A stretch of 64,000 nucleotides of DNA. Source: Streptomyces sp. NBC_00258 (lineage in GTDB: Bacteria; Actinomycetota; Actinomycetes; Streptomycetales; Streptomycetaceae). The DNA lies in contig NZ_CP108081.1 of the NCBI RefSeq assembly GCF_036182465.1, positions 5,766,001-5,830,000 on the forward strand. The letters are read 5' to 3'. The position numbers and the translations under genes were made by a program. This document shows positions 16,243 through 24,396 of the stretch, piece by piece. Position 1 is the stretch's first letter, and every line of letters starts with the position of its first letter. The notes beneath the pieces were generated by a model. The model saw only the letters and a program-made list of their open reading frames with translations. It made no database searches and was not told where the DNA came from.

Positions 16243-17088
16243 CTACTTGCTGAGCTTCTGGAACCTCCGCACCGCCAGCGGAACGAAGATCAGCGTGAGG
16301 ACCAGCGGCCAGACGGCCGACATCAGCAGCGCGTGCTGCTCGACCCACGAGTCGCCGCTGCCCACCGGCGTGCCGAACAGTTCACGGGTGGCCGCAGCCG
16401 TCGACGAGATCGGGTTCCAGGCCGCCACATGGCCGAGCCAGTCCGGCATCAGCTGCGGGGCGACGAAGATGCTGGAGATCATCGTCAGCGGGAACGCGAC
16501 CGCGAACAGACCGCCCGCCGCCTCCGGGTTGGGCACGAGCAGACCGAGCCACACCCCGAGCCAGATCAGCGAGAACCGCAGCCACAGCAACAGCGCGAAG
16601 GCGCCCAGGAAACCGAAGCCGCCGTCGGGCCGCCAGCCCATGGCGACCGCGGTGAGCATCAGGATCGTCAACTCCGCGCAGGCGACGATGAGATCGGTGA
16701 CCCCGCGCCCGGCGACGACGGCGGACGGCGCCATCGGCATGGAGCGGAACCGGTCGATGACGCCCTTGGTGGAGTCGTACACGACGAGCGTCGCGGTGTT
16801 GATGAACCCGAAGGCCATCGTCATCACGAACATGCCCGGCATCAGGAAGTCCCGATAGTCACCGCCGCCGGGCACCTTCATCGCGCTGCCGAACACGTAC
16901 CCGTACAGCAGCACGGACAGGATCGGGAAGCCCAACTGCCAGGCGATGTTGATCGGTTGGCGCTGATAGTGGGTGAGCCCGCGCCGGACGACGTTCCAGC
17001 AGTCGGCGAGCACCCAGTACGCGCGCCCGTGGTCGCTCTGCGCGGCCGGGCCGGGGGTGACCTGTGCGGTCGGGTCGAGGGTGGTCAC
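16243..17088 (-). CDS. ABC-2 type permease, DrrB-like
   Basis: 281 residues with six hydrophobic segments between about residues 50 and 270 (for example INIAWQLGFPILSVLLYGYVF and PLVLTLIFVPLAVRRFQ). This is the daunorubicin-resistance DrrB/ABC-2 permease type, with the conserved FRSMPMAPSAVVAGR loop and ending RRFQKLSK. GTG at 17088 overlaps the ATPase stop (GTGA). With the DrrA-like ATPase it should form a drug or lipid exporter in the cytoplasmic membrane, under the divergent TetR regulator. Confidence 0.92.
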   Translation of the reverse strand: MTTLDPTAQVTPGPAAQSDHGRAYWVLADCWNVVRRGLTHYQRQPINIAWQLGFPILSVLLYGYVFGSAMKVPGGGDYRDFLMPGMFVMTMAFGFINTATLVVYDSTKGVIDRFRSMPMAPSAVVAGRGVTDLIVACAELTILMLTAVAMGWRPDGGFGFLGAFALLLWLRFSLIWLGVWLGLLVPNPEAAGGLFAVAFPLTMISSIFVAPQLMPDWLGHVAAWNPISSTAAATRELFGTPVGSGDSWVEQHALLMSAVWPLVLTLIFVPLAVRRFQKLSK

Positions 17089-18128
17089 GCCGCCGCCTCC
17101 TTCTCGTTCGACACGGCCTTCTCGTTCGACGCATCAGTCTCACTCGACGCATCAGTCTCGTTCGACGCGTCCGTCTCGTTCGACGCGTCCGTGCGGTGGC
17201 CGGTCAGGCGCAGGAACACGTCGTCGAGGCTCGGCCTGCGCAGGCCGATGTCCTCCACGCGCACGCCCTCGTCCTGGAGGGTGCGGGCCACCTCGGTGAG
17301 GGCGGCGACCCGGTCGGTCACGGGTGCGTGGACCCTCAACTCGGTCTCGTCCGACTCCGGTTCGCCGTCCGAGACCCGGGCGACGACCTTCACCGCCCGC
17401 GCGATGTCGGCCCGCTCGGCGACGACGACCTCGATCCGGTCGCCGCCCACCGTGCTCTTCAGCCCGTCCGGGGTGTCGTCGGCGATGGACCGCCCCTGGT
17501 CGATCACGGTGATGTGCGAGGCGAGCTTGTCGGCCTCCTCCAGATACTGCGTGGTCAGCAGCACGGTGGTGCCGCCGGTGACCAACGCCCGTACGGAGTC
17601 CCAGACTTCACCCCGGCCGCGCGGGTCGAGGCCGGTCGTCGGCTCGTCCAGGAACAGCACGTGCGGGGTGAGGATCATCGACGCGGCGAGGTCGAGGCGC
17701 CGCCGCATGCCGCCGCTGTACTTCCCGACTCCCTTGTCCGCGGCGTCGGTCAGGTCGAACTGCTCCAGCAGCTCGCCCGCCCGCAGCCGCGCCCGGCGCC
17801 CGCCCAGGTGGAACAGCCGGCCGAACATCTCCAGGTTCTGCCGGCCGGTGAGCACCTCGTCCACCGCGGCGTACTGACCGGTGAGCCCGATCCGGGCCCG
17901 CACCTCCCGTGGCTGCCGGGCAACGTCCAGCCCCGCCACCCGGGCACTTCCCCCGTCCAGCTTCACCAGCGTGGAGAGGATGCGGACGGCGGTCGTCTTG
18001 CCCGCGCCGTTCGGCCCGAGCAGGCCGTGCACCGTGCCCTCCCGCACGGCCAGGTCGAAGCCGTCGAGGGCACGCTTCTCCCCGTACCTCTTCTCGAGCC
18101 CCTCGGCCCGCACCGCGTAACCGCTCAC
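17085..18128 (-). CDS. ABC exporter ATPase, DrrA-like
   Basis: 347 residues. Walker A GPNGAGKTT, Q-loop GLTGQYAAVDEVLTGRQNL, signature YSGGMRRRLDLA and Walker B VLFLDEPTTGLDPRGR place it in the DrrA family. The DrrA C-terminal domain follows (RRPSLDDVFLRLTG). After that comes an unusual tail of near-identical T-D-A-S-N-E units (about residues 314-347). GTG at 18128 follows GGGGGAG. It is first gene of the exporter operon, transcribed away from the TetR gene across a large inverted repeat. Confidence 0.93.
   Translation of the reverse strand: MSGYAVRAEGLEKRYGEKRALDGFDLAVREGTVHGLLGPNGAGKTTAVRILSTLVKLDGGSARVAGLDVARQPREVRARIGLTGQYAAVDEVLTGRQNLEMFGRLFHLGGRRARLRAGELLEQFDLTDAADKGVGKYSGGMRRRLDLAASMILTPHVLFLDEPTTGLDPRGRGEVWDSVRALVTGGTTVLLTTQYLEEADKLASHITVIDQGRSIADDTPDGLKSTVGGDRIEVVVAERADIARAVKVVARVSDGEPESDETELRVHAPVTDRVAALTEVARTLQDEGVRVEDIGLRRPSLDDVFLRLTGHRTDASNETDASNETDASSETDASNEKAVSNEKEAAA
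17100..17190 (-). repeat. Hexapeptide-coding tandem repeat at the DrrA 3' end
   Basis: Units of 18 to 21 bases (TCGTTCGACGCGTCCGTC and variants on the plus strand) encode four T-D-A-S-(N/S)-E copies, then A-V-S-N-E-K. Copies differ by only one or two bases, consistent with recent slippage expansion in frame. Confidence 0.85.
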
Positions 18129-18149
18129 AGCACTCCCCCAATTCCCTAA

Positions 18150-18191
18150 ACTGAGTACGCCGTACCCCATTAAGAGTACACCGTACCCAGT
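18150..18191. promoter_or_regulatory. TetR operator between the ABC exporter and its regulator
   Basis: A 17-base arm beginning ACTGAGTACG at 18150-18166 is mirrored at 18175-18191; 13 of 17 positions match the inverse. Each arm itself holds two GTAC words. The element sits between the divergent starts at 18128 and 18220 and would cover both promoters. Confidence 0.82.
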
Positions 18192-18219
18192 TTTGGCCCA
18201 AGGGATTATTCTGAGATCC

Positions 18220-18984
18220 ATGACAAGCGGCTCGGGCGGCACGGAGACCAGCGGGAGCGGAGACATCGTCCGCACCCTCCACCTGCTGTGGGACACGGGC
18301 CCCAGGCCCAGCCGCGGGCCCAAGCCGGCCCTCACGCTCGACCGGATCGTGGAAGCGGCGGTCCGGATCGCGGACACGGAAGGGCTGGAGGCCGTCTCGA
18401 TGCGCCGGCTCTCCACGGAGCTCGGCACCGGCACGATGTCCCTCTACCGGTACGTCCCCGGCAAGGGCGAGCTGCTCGACCTGATGCTCGACCGCGTCCA
18501 GCGCACGGGCGACGACACGTCGGTCTTCGGCGGCAACTGGCGCTCGGCCCTGGAGGTGCTCGGCCGCGAAAGCCTCGCCCTCTACCAGCGCCACCCCTGG
18601 CTGCTGCAGGTCAACCAGTCCCGCCCGGTCCTCGGCCCCAGCGCCATCGACGGCATGGAGAAGGTGATCTCCCGCATCAAGCCCATGGGGCTGAGCGACC
18701 CGGAACTGGTCTCGGCGGTCATCATGATCGACTCGTACGTCATCGGGGCCGCCCGCTCCCAGCTGTACACGCGGGAGGCGGAGCGCAGGACGGGTCTGAC
18801 GGACGCGGAGTTCTGGGCCGCCCAGGCCCCGATCCTGGAGCAGGTCATGACCGGCGGCCGCTACCCCGTCATGGCCTCACTCGCCGAGGACGCCTTCGGC
18901 TCCGACTTCGACCACTTCGACTTCGGCCTGCAGCGCATCCTGGACGGCCTGGAGGCACTGGTCGAGCGCAGGGGCGCCCGCTAG
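18220..18984 (+). CDS. TetR family repressor of the adjacent ABC exporter
   Basis: 254 residues. The HTH lies at about residues 45-80 (LDRIVEAAVRIADTEGLEAVSMRRLSTELGTGTMSLYRYVPGK), preceded by the Pro-rich PRPSRGPKPAL lead typical of TetR_C_1 regulators. The C-terminal ligand domain follows. ATG at 18220 has only a weak upstream GGGATTATT. Divergent orientation and the shared inverted repeat make it the likely local repressor, released by an exported compound. Confidence 0.92.
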   Translation: MTSGSGGTETSGSGDIVRTLHLLWDTGPRPSRGPKPALTLDRIVEAAVRIADTEGLEAVSMRRLSTELGTGTMSLYRYVPGKGELLDLMLDRVQRTGDDTSVFGGNWRSALEVLGRESLALYQRHPWLLQVNQSRPVLGPSAIDGMEKVISRIKPMGLSDPELVSAVIMIDSYVIGAARSQLYTREAERRTGLTDAEFWAAQAPILEQVMTGGRYPVMASLAEDAFGSDFDHFDFGLQRILDGLEALVERRGAR

Positions 18985-19025
18985 GGGCGCCCGCTAGGGG
19001 CGCGAGGAACTGCGCGACCGGCCAC
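18984..19025. repeat. Intergenic repeat, short form
   Basis: Tandem GGGGCGCCCGCTA units, then GGGGCGCGAGGAACTGCGCG and ACCGGCCACG. It is a short-form member of the repeat family, placed right after the tetR stop. Confidence 0.75.
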
Positions 19026-19066
19026 GTCGGACCCTCAGCCGTCGAACGACCCCTCCAGCGGCGCGA

Positions 19067-20059
19067 TCAGTCGCGCCGCAGCAGTCGCTTGAGCCCGTAG
19101 ATGACGGCCAGGGCGACCACCAGTGCAACAGCCCCCATCTTGATATCGGCGTTCATCCCGTCACCACCCCCGCCCCCGTCGGCCGAACCGCCTTCCCCGG
19201 AAGGCGACTTACCGTCTCCGCCACCCCCGCCCGGCACGTTCCCCGGCTCCACCGAGCTGCCCGAGCCCTCGCTCCCGTACAGCAGCGTGGATCCGTCGGG
19301 GGTGTACGCCATCGACTCGCCCTGCCCCTGGAGCGGCACGCTCAGCCGCCCCTCCTTCTTCACCTTCCCGCCGTTCCACTTGTACGCGAGGCCGCCGAAG
19401 TAGCCGCGTACGGCGAGCTGCTTGCCGTCGGGGGAGAAGGCGCCGTCGGTGACCCAGAGGTCGATGGCGCCGATGCGCTTGAAGGTGTTGGTGCCGGAGG
19501 GGGTGAGCTCGGCGGGTCCCTCGTACAGCCCTCCCCCGTCCTCGTTCTTCGAGACGATGTAGACGCGCCCGGTCTTCGGGTGGACCATCAGCGCCTCGGC
19601 GTCCCGTGCCCCGTCGGCGTACTTCACGTCGTACTGCGTGGCGCGGACGGTCTGGTTCTTGAGCTGCTTGGGCTCGGGCAGCTCGTAGATCCAGACGTGG
19701 TCCCAGGTGCCGCCGAGGTTGTCGCCGACGTCGCCGACGTAGAGATGGCCGTTCGGGCCCATGGAGATGGCCTCCACGTCCCGGGGCCGGCCGACGCCCG
19801 TCATCGTGACCGTGGCGACGGTCTCGCCGGTCTTGCTGTCGACGGCGTAGAGGAAGGCCCCGTCGTCGCTGTCGTTGTGGGTCCAGTAGACGCCGGGGTG
19901 GGCGCGGGAGGCGACGAGCCCGCTGGACTCGGTGATCCGGGGATCCTTGATCGTGAACCCGTCCGCCCCCTCCGAACCGGCGCTGTCGGCGGCAACGGCG
20001 GGCGCGACGAGCACCCCGGCGAGGAGGGCCCCGAAAAGGAACGCAAGCGAGCGACGCAT
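19067..20059 (-). CDS. Secreted, C-terminally anchored beta-propeller-like protein
   Basis: 330 residues. Sec signal MRRSLAFLFGALLAGVLVAP with cleavage near AVAADS. The body (about 35-260) has repeated strand-loop units such as GVYWTHNDSDDGAFLYAVD and DGAFSPDGKQLAVRGYFGG, resembling an esterase-like phytase/SMP-type propeller. A Gly/Ser/Asp-rich spacer leads to a terminal membrane helix (MGAVALVVALAVIYGLKRLLRRD). It is therefore expected on the outer face of the membrane. The enzymatic role is unknown. It is monocistronic and convergent with the tetR gene. Confidence 0.75.
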   Translation of the reverse strand: MRRSLAFLFGALLAGVLVAPAVAADSAGSEGADGFTIKDPRITESSGLVASRAHPGVYWTHNDSDDGAFLYAVDSKTGETVATVTMTGVGRPRDVEAISMGPNGHLYVGDVGDNLGGTWDHVWIYELPEPKQLKNQTVRATQYDVKYADGARDAEALMVHPKTGRVYIVSKNEDGGGLYEGPAELTPSGTNTFKRIGAIDLWVTDGAFSPDGKQLAVRGYFGGLAYKWNGGKVKKEGRLSVPLQGQGESMAYTPDGSTLLYGSEGSGSSVEPGNVPGGGGGDGKSPSGEGGSADGGGGGDGMNADIKMGAVALVVALAVIYGLKRLLRRD

Positions 20060-20147
20060 GCCCCAAGACTGCCATCCCCGCCGCCGGTTCAGCGGGCGTG
20101 TCCAGCCTCACACCCTGCCTCTCACGCTGATCGTCCATGATGAGCGG

Positions 20148-20831
20148 ATGCTCAGGTTCATGCCCGTCGGCGATTCCATGACCATCGGAAGCGCGGGTGA
20201 ACACACCTGGCGTTACCGGATGTGGCAGCACCTGCGCGCGACGTACGGCGGCCCCTTCAAGATCGTCGGCCCGCGCGAGACGCTCTACGACAAGGCCACG
20301 GAGACCGCCGACTCGTACGAGTACGCCGACCGGGACTTTCCACTCGCCCATCTGGCGGGGTGGGGCGAGGGCTGGCACCACCTGACCCCGCTGATCGCGG
20401 ACGCGGTCCGCAAGTCACGCGCGGACGTGCTCCTCGTCTCCCTCGGCCTGATCGACCTGGGCTTCTACACGAACGCGGCCCAGACGGCGGAGAACGCCCG
20501 CGCCTTCATCGCCGAGGCCCGCTCGGCGAACCCCCGCGTGGCGATGGTCCTCCTCCCGGTGATCCCGAACACGAGGGCGGAGACGGACGCGCCCTTCGCC
20601 CGCGAGGTCGGCCTCTTCAACGAGCTCCTCGCGAAGACGGTCGCGGACCTGGACGAGCCCGCGTCCCCCCTCCTCCTGGCCTCGGTCCCGCCCTCGTACG
20701 ACATCACCCACGACACGTACGACGGCACCCACCCCAACGCCTCCGGCGAACACAAACTGGCGGCGGCCTTCGCCGAGGCGATGCATCAGGCGTGGGATGT
20801 GGGCGGTCCGTACGAGGCTGAAAGGGCCTGA
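20148..20831 (+). CDS. SGNH/GDSL-type hydrolase
   Basis: 227 residues. Block I reads PVGDSMTIGSAGEHTWRYR (Ser nucleophile in GDSM) and block V reads DGTHPNASGEHKLA (Asp/His pair), fitting an SGNH esterase or lipase. The block III G-x-N-D motif is not visible; the equivalent stretch reads VSLGLIDLGF. No signal peptide, so cytosolic. ATG at 20148 follows GAGCGG. The substrate is unknown. Confidence 0.82.
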   Translation: MLRFMPVGDSMTIGSAGEHTWRYRMWQHLRATYGGPFKIVGPRETLYDKATETADSYEYADRDFPLAHLAGWGEGWHHLTPLIADAVRKSRADVLLVSLGLIDLGFYTNAAQTAENARAFIAEARSANPRVAMVLLPVIPNTRAETDAPFAREVGLFNELLAKTVADLDEPASPLLLASVPPSYDITHDTYDGTHPNASGEHKLAAAFAEAMHQAWDVGGPYEAERA

Positions 20832-20918
20832 CCGGATCGGGGCGTGGCCTGGTCACCGTGCGTGTCGTTGGGCTGCGTGGCCGCACCCGTCGGGGGGCAG
20901 CCGGGGAGGAGCCCCACG

Positions 20919-21468
20919 ATGTCCGACGTCAACGCCCGGACCCTGGACAAGCTGTTCGACCAGGTGCCCGTTCCCGAGGGTTACAAGGGCGAGATCGTCG
21001 AGGGAGCGATCTGCATCGCGCCACATCTCGACATCCACTGAGAGACCACTCTCGCCATCCTCGAAGCACTCAATGCCGGGTTCGGCAACGACGTGCGGGT
21101 CTTCTCGGACGTACGCATCGACTTTCCCGGCCACCTGAACGGCTTCGCCCCGGACGTGGCAAAGCTGCGGGATGGTTCCGAAGCGGATGCCGAGGGCCGT
21201 TGGCGCCACCAGGACGTCGAGTTCGTCGCGGAAGTCGTCGACCCGCACAGGGCCAAGAACGACTACGGCCCCAAGAAGACCGCGTACGCCCTCGCCGAGA
21301 TCCCCGCCTACCTCATCGCCGACCCGTACCAGGGCAAGTGCCACCTCTACACTCAGCCCAAGGACGGGGAGTACGTCAGCAGACTCTCTGTGGCCTACGG
21401 CGCGGACGTCGACATGACAGGCACGGTCCTCGGCCTCACCCTCAAGACGGACGAGTTCCCCAGGAACT
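20919..21468 (+). pseudogene. Uma2 family endonuclease-like gene, broken
   Basis: A good ribosome site (GGGGAGGAG) precedes ATG at 20919 and a Uma2-type N-terminus (VPEGYKGEIVEGAICIAPH). An in-frame TGA at 21039-21041 ends it after 40 codons. The same frame resumes at once with TTLAILEALNAGFGNDVRVF, then PGHLNGFAPDVAKL and EFVAEVVDPHRAKNDYGPKK and YLIADPYQGKCHLYT, the nuclease-like core. A single TGG to TGA change would explain the break. The frame runs on past the normal end (around LTLKTDEFPR) into the next gene, so the original stop is also lost. Confidence 0.85.
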
Positions 21469-21499
21469 GCCACTCCGCCTCGTCCTCGGCCCTCTTGAC

Positions 21500-21515
21500 C
21501 TCAACCAAACTTGAG
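21500..21515. promoter_or_regulatory. Palindrome before the MarR gene
   Basis: CTCAA-CCAAAC-TTGAG lies 17 to 32 bases before ATG 21532, just downstream of a TTGACC that could be a -35 element. It is a likely autoregulatory site for the MarR protein. Confidence 0.55.
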
Positions 21516-21531
21516 CTCCTACGGTCGGCTC

Positions 21532-22008
21532 ATGACCACACAGCAGCTCACCCCGTACCCCCGTCAGCAGCTCGCCGCCCAGCCCATCGGCTACTGGACG
21601 GGCGCCGCCTACCGCGAGGTGGTGGGCCGGATCCGCAAGGAGCTGGCGACGGAGTCGCTCACCCAGCCCCACTGGTGGATCCTCAACCACGTCGCCGCGT
21701 CCCCGGCCCGCTGGACCCGCTCCGAACTCGCCGCCAAGCTCACCCGCTACGACGACCAGGGCACCGACTTCACCGAGGTCTTCGACGACCTGGCGAACCG
21801 CGGCTGGACGACGGAGGACGCCACAGACACCGCCACCCTCACTCTCACCGAGGCGGGAGAAGCCGGCCGCGTCCGCGCCAAGGAGCGCAACCTCCGGGCC
21901 CACGAGCAGACGCACGCCGGGATCACCGAGGAGGAGTACGTGGCCGCGCTCGACGTCCTGCGCCGGGTGATAGCGAATCTGGGCGGGGACAGCGACCTGC
22001 CGGAATGA
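21532..22008 (+). CDS. MarR family winged-helix regulator
   Basis: 158 residues. The core SLTQPHWWILNHVAASPARWTRSELAAKL and a wing around DFTEVFDDLANRGWTTEDATDTATLTLTEAG fit a MarR-like winged helix. ATG at 21532 lies immediately after a palindromic putative operator. The closest neighbour is a broken Uma2 gene, so targets other than itself are not evident. The terminal part (TEEEYVAALDVLRRVIANLGG) is the usual dimer helix. Confidence 0.8.
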   Translation: MTTQQLTPYPRQQLAAQPIGYWTGAAYREVVGRIRKELATESLTQPHWWILNHVAASPARWTRSELAAKLTRYDDQGTDFTEVFDDLANRGWTTEDATDTATLTLTEAGEAGRVRAKERNLRAHEQTHAGITEEEYVAALDVLRRVIANLGGDSDLPE

Positions 22009-22046
22009 CCGGCCGGATGAGCTACCGGAACAGCTCCGCCGGTGCG

Positions 22047-22700
22047 TCAGGAACCGTCACCGTCGTCGATGAACCCGAACTGGCGGTTGAGACTGCTCAT
22101 GTCCCAGTCGGCAGGTCCATCGGGTTCATCCGTCCATGAGAGGGTGCCGGGGAAATCGGCGTCCTCATACGTCGCCTCCCACTCTTCCTCGCCCGGCAGC
22201 ATCGCGATCCACGGCGGGGAGGAATCCAGGGCGTCTGCCACGAATGCCAGCAGAGCCGAGAACGACGCCCCGAGCGGATCGTCGTCCCGGACGTACCCCT
22301 GCACGGGGTCGTAGCTCCCGATACATCCCGTCCTCGTGTCGACCGTCATCTCCAACGGGCCGAGGCTGCCGATGGGCACGTACACGGGCTCGTCGCTCTT
22401 GAGGACGTGCCACTCGGTGTAGGAACGCGCGATCTCCTCGGCGCCGTACAGAACGAAGCCGGGCGGGACGACCGTGACGAGCCCCGAGCCGTTGTGTCGC
22501 AGCAACGACTGTTCGACGTCCGGCGGAAGGCGGATGCCGGCCTGGTCCGACAGTCGCGCGATGTCGTCCCGCCCGGCCGGCCCCGGCAGTTGATCCTCAG
22601 GCGCATACCGAGCCAGCCACCGCTCGACCTTCTCCCACGACTCGTCGACCGTCAGGAGACCGCCCCCTTCAGTCGCGCGATGCCGCCTCGCTTTCAGCAT
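22047..22700 (-). CDS. SMI1/KNR4 (SUKH) family protein
   Basis: 217 residues. The start of the fold is SWEKVERWLARYAPEDQLPGPA, then GIRLPPDVEQSLLRHNG, VPIGSLGPLEMTVD and DDPLGASFSALLAFVADAL, in the order seen in SMI1/KNR4 (SUKH) proteins. These often act as immunity proteins to polymorphic toxins or as accessory cytosolic proteins; no toxin gene is adjacent. ATG at 22700 is the first plausible start and a shorter start near residue 17 cannot be excluded. The Asp-rich end (IDDGDGS) is typical of an acidic soluble protein. Confidence 0.72.
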   Translation of the reverse strand: MLKARRHRATEGGGLLTVDESWEKVERWLARYAPEDQLPGPAGRDDIARLSDQAGIRLPPDVEQSLLRHNGSGLVTVVPPGFVLYGAEEIARSYTEWHVLKSDEPVYVPIGSLGPLEMTVDTRTGCIGSYDPVQGYVRDDDPLGASFSALLAFVADALDSSPPWIAMLPGEEEWEATYEDADFPGTLSWTDEPDGPADWDMSSLNRQFGFIDDGDGS

Positions 22701-22756
22701 GCCCTCGACACCGGCCTGCGGTACGCGGATCCACAGGCCCGGTACAGCCGGACGCG

Positions 22757-23782
22757 CTACGCAGGGGCAGCACACTCCTGTACGCGCGTCCGCCACTGCT
22801 CGGAGAGCGGCTGGAGCTGGAGTGTCGCCTCGAACGCGGCTGCCGTGCGGCAGCGGAGGCAGTGGGTTTCGTCGTTGCGGGGGCGGAAGACGTGTTCGGT
22901 GCCGGGACCGGGGCAGGTCACCAGGCCCCGCCGGGCCGGGGGCGCGGCCTGCTCGGGCGGTGGGGTGGGAGTCACCTGACGCCTCGCCGCCGGTAGCTTC
23001 TGGATCAGGCGGTGGCGTAGAAATCCGACCGCCGAGCGGATGCCGTCCGTCGGGAGGCCGGTAGTCAGGGCGCGGCGGAGGTCCGGCGCCGAGACGCCCC
23101 GCCGCAGCCACTCCGCTGCCGCGTCGGCGAGGAGACGGGCCTCGCGTACGCCGAGGAGCAGGTCACGGTGCGTGTGGCGGAGGGACAGCAATACCCCTTC
23201 CGCCTCGGCAAGTTCGGGGGCAGGGGCGGGGGCGGTCCCGGGTTCCGCCTCGGATTCGGGTTCGGGTTCCTCGACGACAGGCGTTTCATCGGCATCCGGG
23301 GCCCGGCGGTCTTGGGGTGGTGGGTGGGGAAGGTCTTTCACTCCCAAGTCTTCTGTCTGGGGAGAGTCACCGACCGTCCGCTCCCCCGGCCCACCGACCG
23401 TCGGCGGACGCTCACTCGGTACGTAGTCATCCACGTCCGCGCCCGGCCCTCCCTCACGGACCCGGGACGCCTCGTCACGCGTGAGGGTGACATTGGCGAG
23501 GAGTTGTTCCGTGACCCAGCGGCCCCGCGCGCCTTGCTCCCGCCACTCGTGCAAGTAACCGCAGTCGGCAAGGAGTTGCTTGGCCTTCTGGTAGGCCCGG
23601 CCCTTCAGACCCAGCCTGGCCGCGTGTTCGCTGAGCGGCTTGGGGGCGGCGGCCTCGGACTCGGGGAGCCCCTGTACGTACAGCAGCAGAACCTTGGCGT
23701 CACTGTTGAGCCGCGAGTGCCGTACGACGTCGTGCGAGGCTTTCGTGTAACGCCGAACCGGCGCGATAGCATGCCGAAGCAT
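22757..23782 (-). CDS. HTH protein with zinc-ribbon-like C-terminus, unknown role
   Basis: 341 residues. The N-terminal ~95 residues (VVRHSRLNSDAKVLLLYVQG, then LSEHAARLGLKGRAYQKAKQ, LADCGYLHEW) form a replication-initiator-like winged helix common in streptomycete accessory regions. A disordered Pro/Glu/Ala linker follows. Then comes an alpha-helical block (LLLGVREARLLADAAAEWL) and a Cys pair set LVTCPGPG...ETHCLRCRTA that could bind zinc. ATG at 23782 is used; an upstream in-frame ATG at 23860 would add 26 residues. It lies on the same strand as the small gene 23888-24307. Confidence 0.65.
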   Translation of the reverse strand: MLRHAIAPVRRYTKASHDVVRHSRLNSDAKVLLLYVQGLPESEAAAPKPLSEHAARLGLKGRAYQKAKQLLADCGYLHEWREQGARGRWVTEQLLANVTLTRDEASRVREGGPGADVDDYVPSERPPTVGGPGERTVGDSPQTEDLGVKDLPHPPPQDRRAPDADETPVVEEPEPESEAEPGTAPAPAPELAEAEGVLLSLRHTHRDLLLGVREARLLADAAAEWLRRGVSAPDLRRALTTGLPTDGIRSAVGFLRHRLIQKLPAARRQVTPTPPPEQAAPPARRGLVTCPGPGTEHVFRPRNDETHCLRCRTAAAFEATLQLQPLSEQWRTRVQECAAPA

Positions 23783-23887
23783 CTCTGGTGGACGTCCATC
23801 CACTAGGAGTGAAGGTCCTCGGTCGGTGTTGGTAGCACCTCCGGGGACCGCTCCGTACACGAATACATACGGAGTGTGATGTCGCGG

Positions 23888-24307
23888 TCACCGTACAGCA
23901 CTGATCAAGCGACCCACCACTTCACGCAGCAACTCCACCTCCACGAACGGCACTTCGGACGTCGGCTCCGACCGCCACTCCAACGGCCAGGTCAGCCCAC
24001 CCAACGCGGGCACCCCCACGTACGCCCAGCCCTGCGCGTCCCGGCCAAGGGCGCGCGCCCCGGCGGGCCAGCGGTAGCCGGTGACACTTTGCGGGGGCAA
24101 CAGGAAGTACATGTACCGGCGTCCCGTCGCCTCCCGGACGATCGGGCCCGCCTGAAAGTCCGTGAACTGCATGAGTTCGTACGCCACTTGTTCTGCAAGA
24201 ACGCCCGCGATGCGTACGGCGTCGAAGTGGATGCCGGCGTGACGGAGGCCGTGTCCGGAGGCGGGGATCCAGGCGTGCACCTTGCCCGCTGCGATTTCCG
24301 AGTTCAT
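23888..24307 (-). CDS. Small conserved hypothetical protein next to the XRE/DUF397 pair
   Basis: 139 residues, unrecognised. Segments such as GIHFDAVRIAGVLAEQVAYEL and GRRYMYFLLPPQSVTGYRWP then RALGRDAQGWAYVGVPALGG resemble short proteins often found beside WhiJ-type loci, with a layout reminiscent of an N-terminal primase/polymerase-like fragment. ATG at 24307 is the only early start. It is transcribed divergently from the XRE gene at 24391, so the 83-base spacer likely serves both. No function is assigned. Confidence 0.6.
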   Translation of the reverse strand: MNSEIAAGKVHAWIPASGHGLRHAGIHFDAVRIAGVLAEQVAYELMQFTDFQAGPIVREATGRRYMYFLLPPQSVTGYRWPAGARALGRDAQGWAYVGVPALGGLTWPLEWRSEPTSEVPFVEVELLREVVGRLISAVR

Positions 24308-24360
24308 GGAGCAAATGCTTACGGGCCGTCACATACTGTGACCAGGGTTACGCAAGGTCC

Positions 24361-24396
24361 GTGCACCTCTGTGCACTTGGGGAGGTCGTTGTGCAC
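24361..24396. promoter_or_regulatory. GTGCAC cluster at the XRE gene start
   Basis: Self-palindromic GTGCAC words at 24361-24366, 24371-24376 and 24391-24396; the third overlaps the GTG start codon. A further pair, GTGCACAAGGTGCAC, lies inside the gene at about 24577-24591. The arrangement suits an autoregulatory operator, but no binding data are available. Confidence 0.45.

Noticed and set aside
20858..21514. 218-codon frame that reads through the broken Uma2 region without stops
   Set aside because: It is out of frame with the Uma2 motifs and starts without a proper site; the motifs lie in the interrupted frame.
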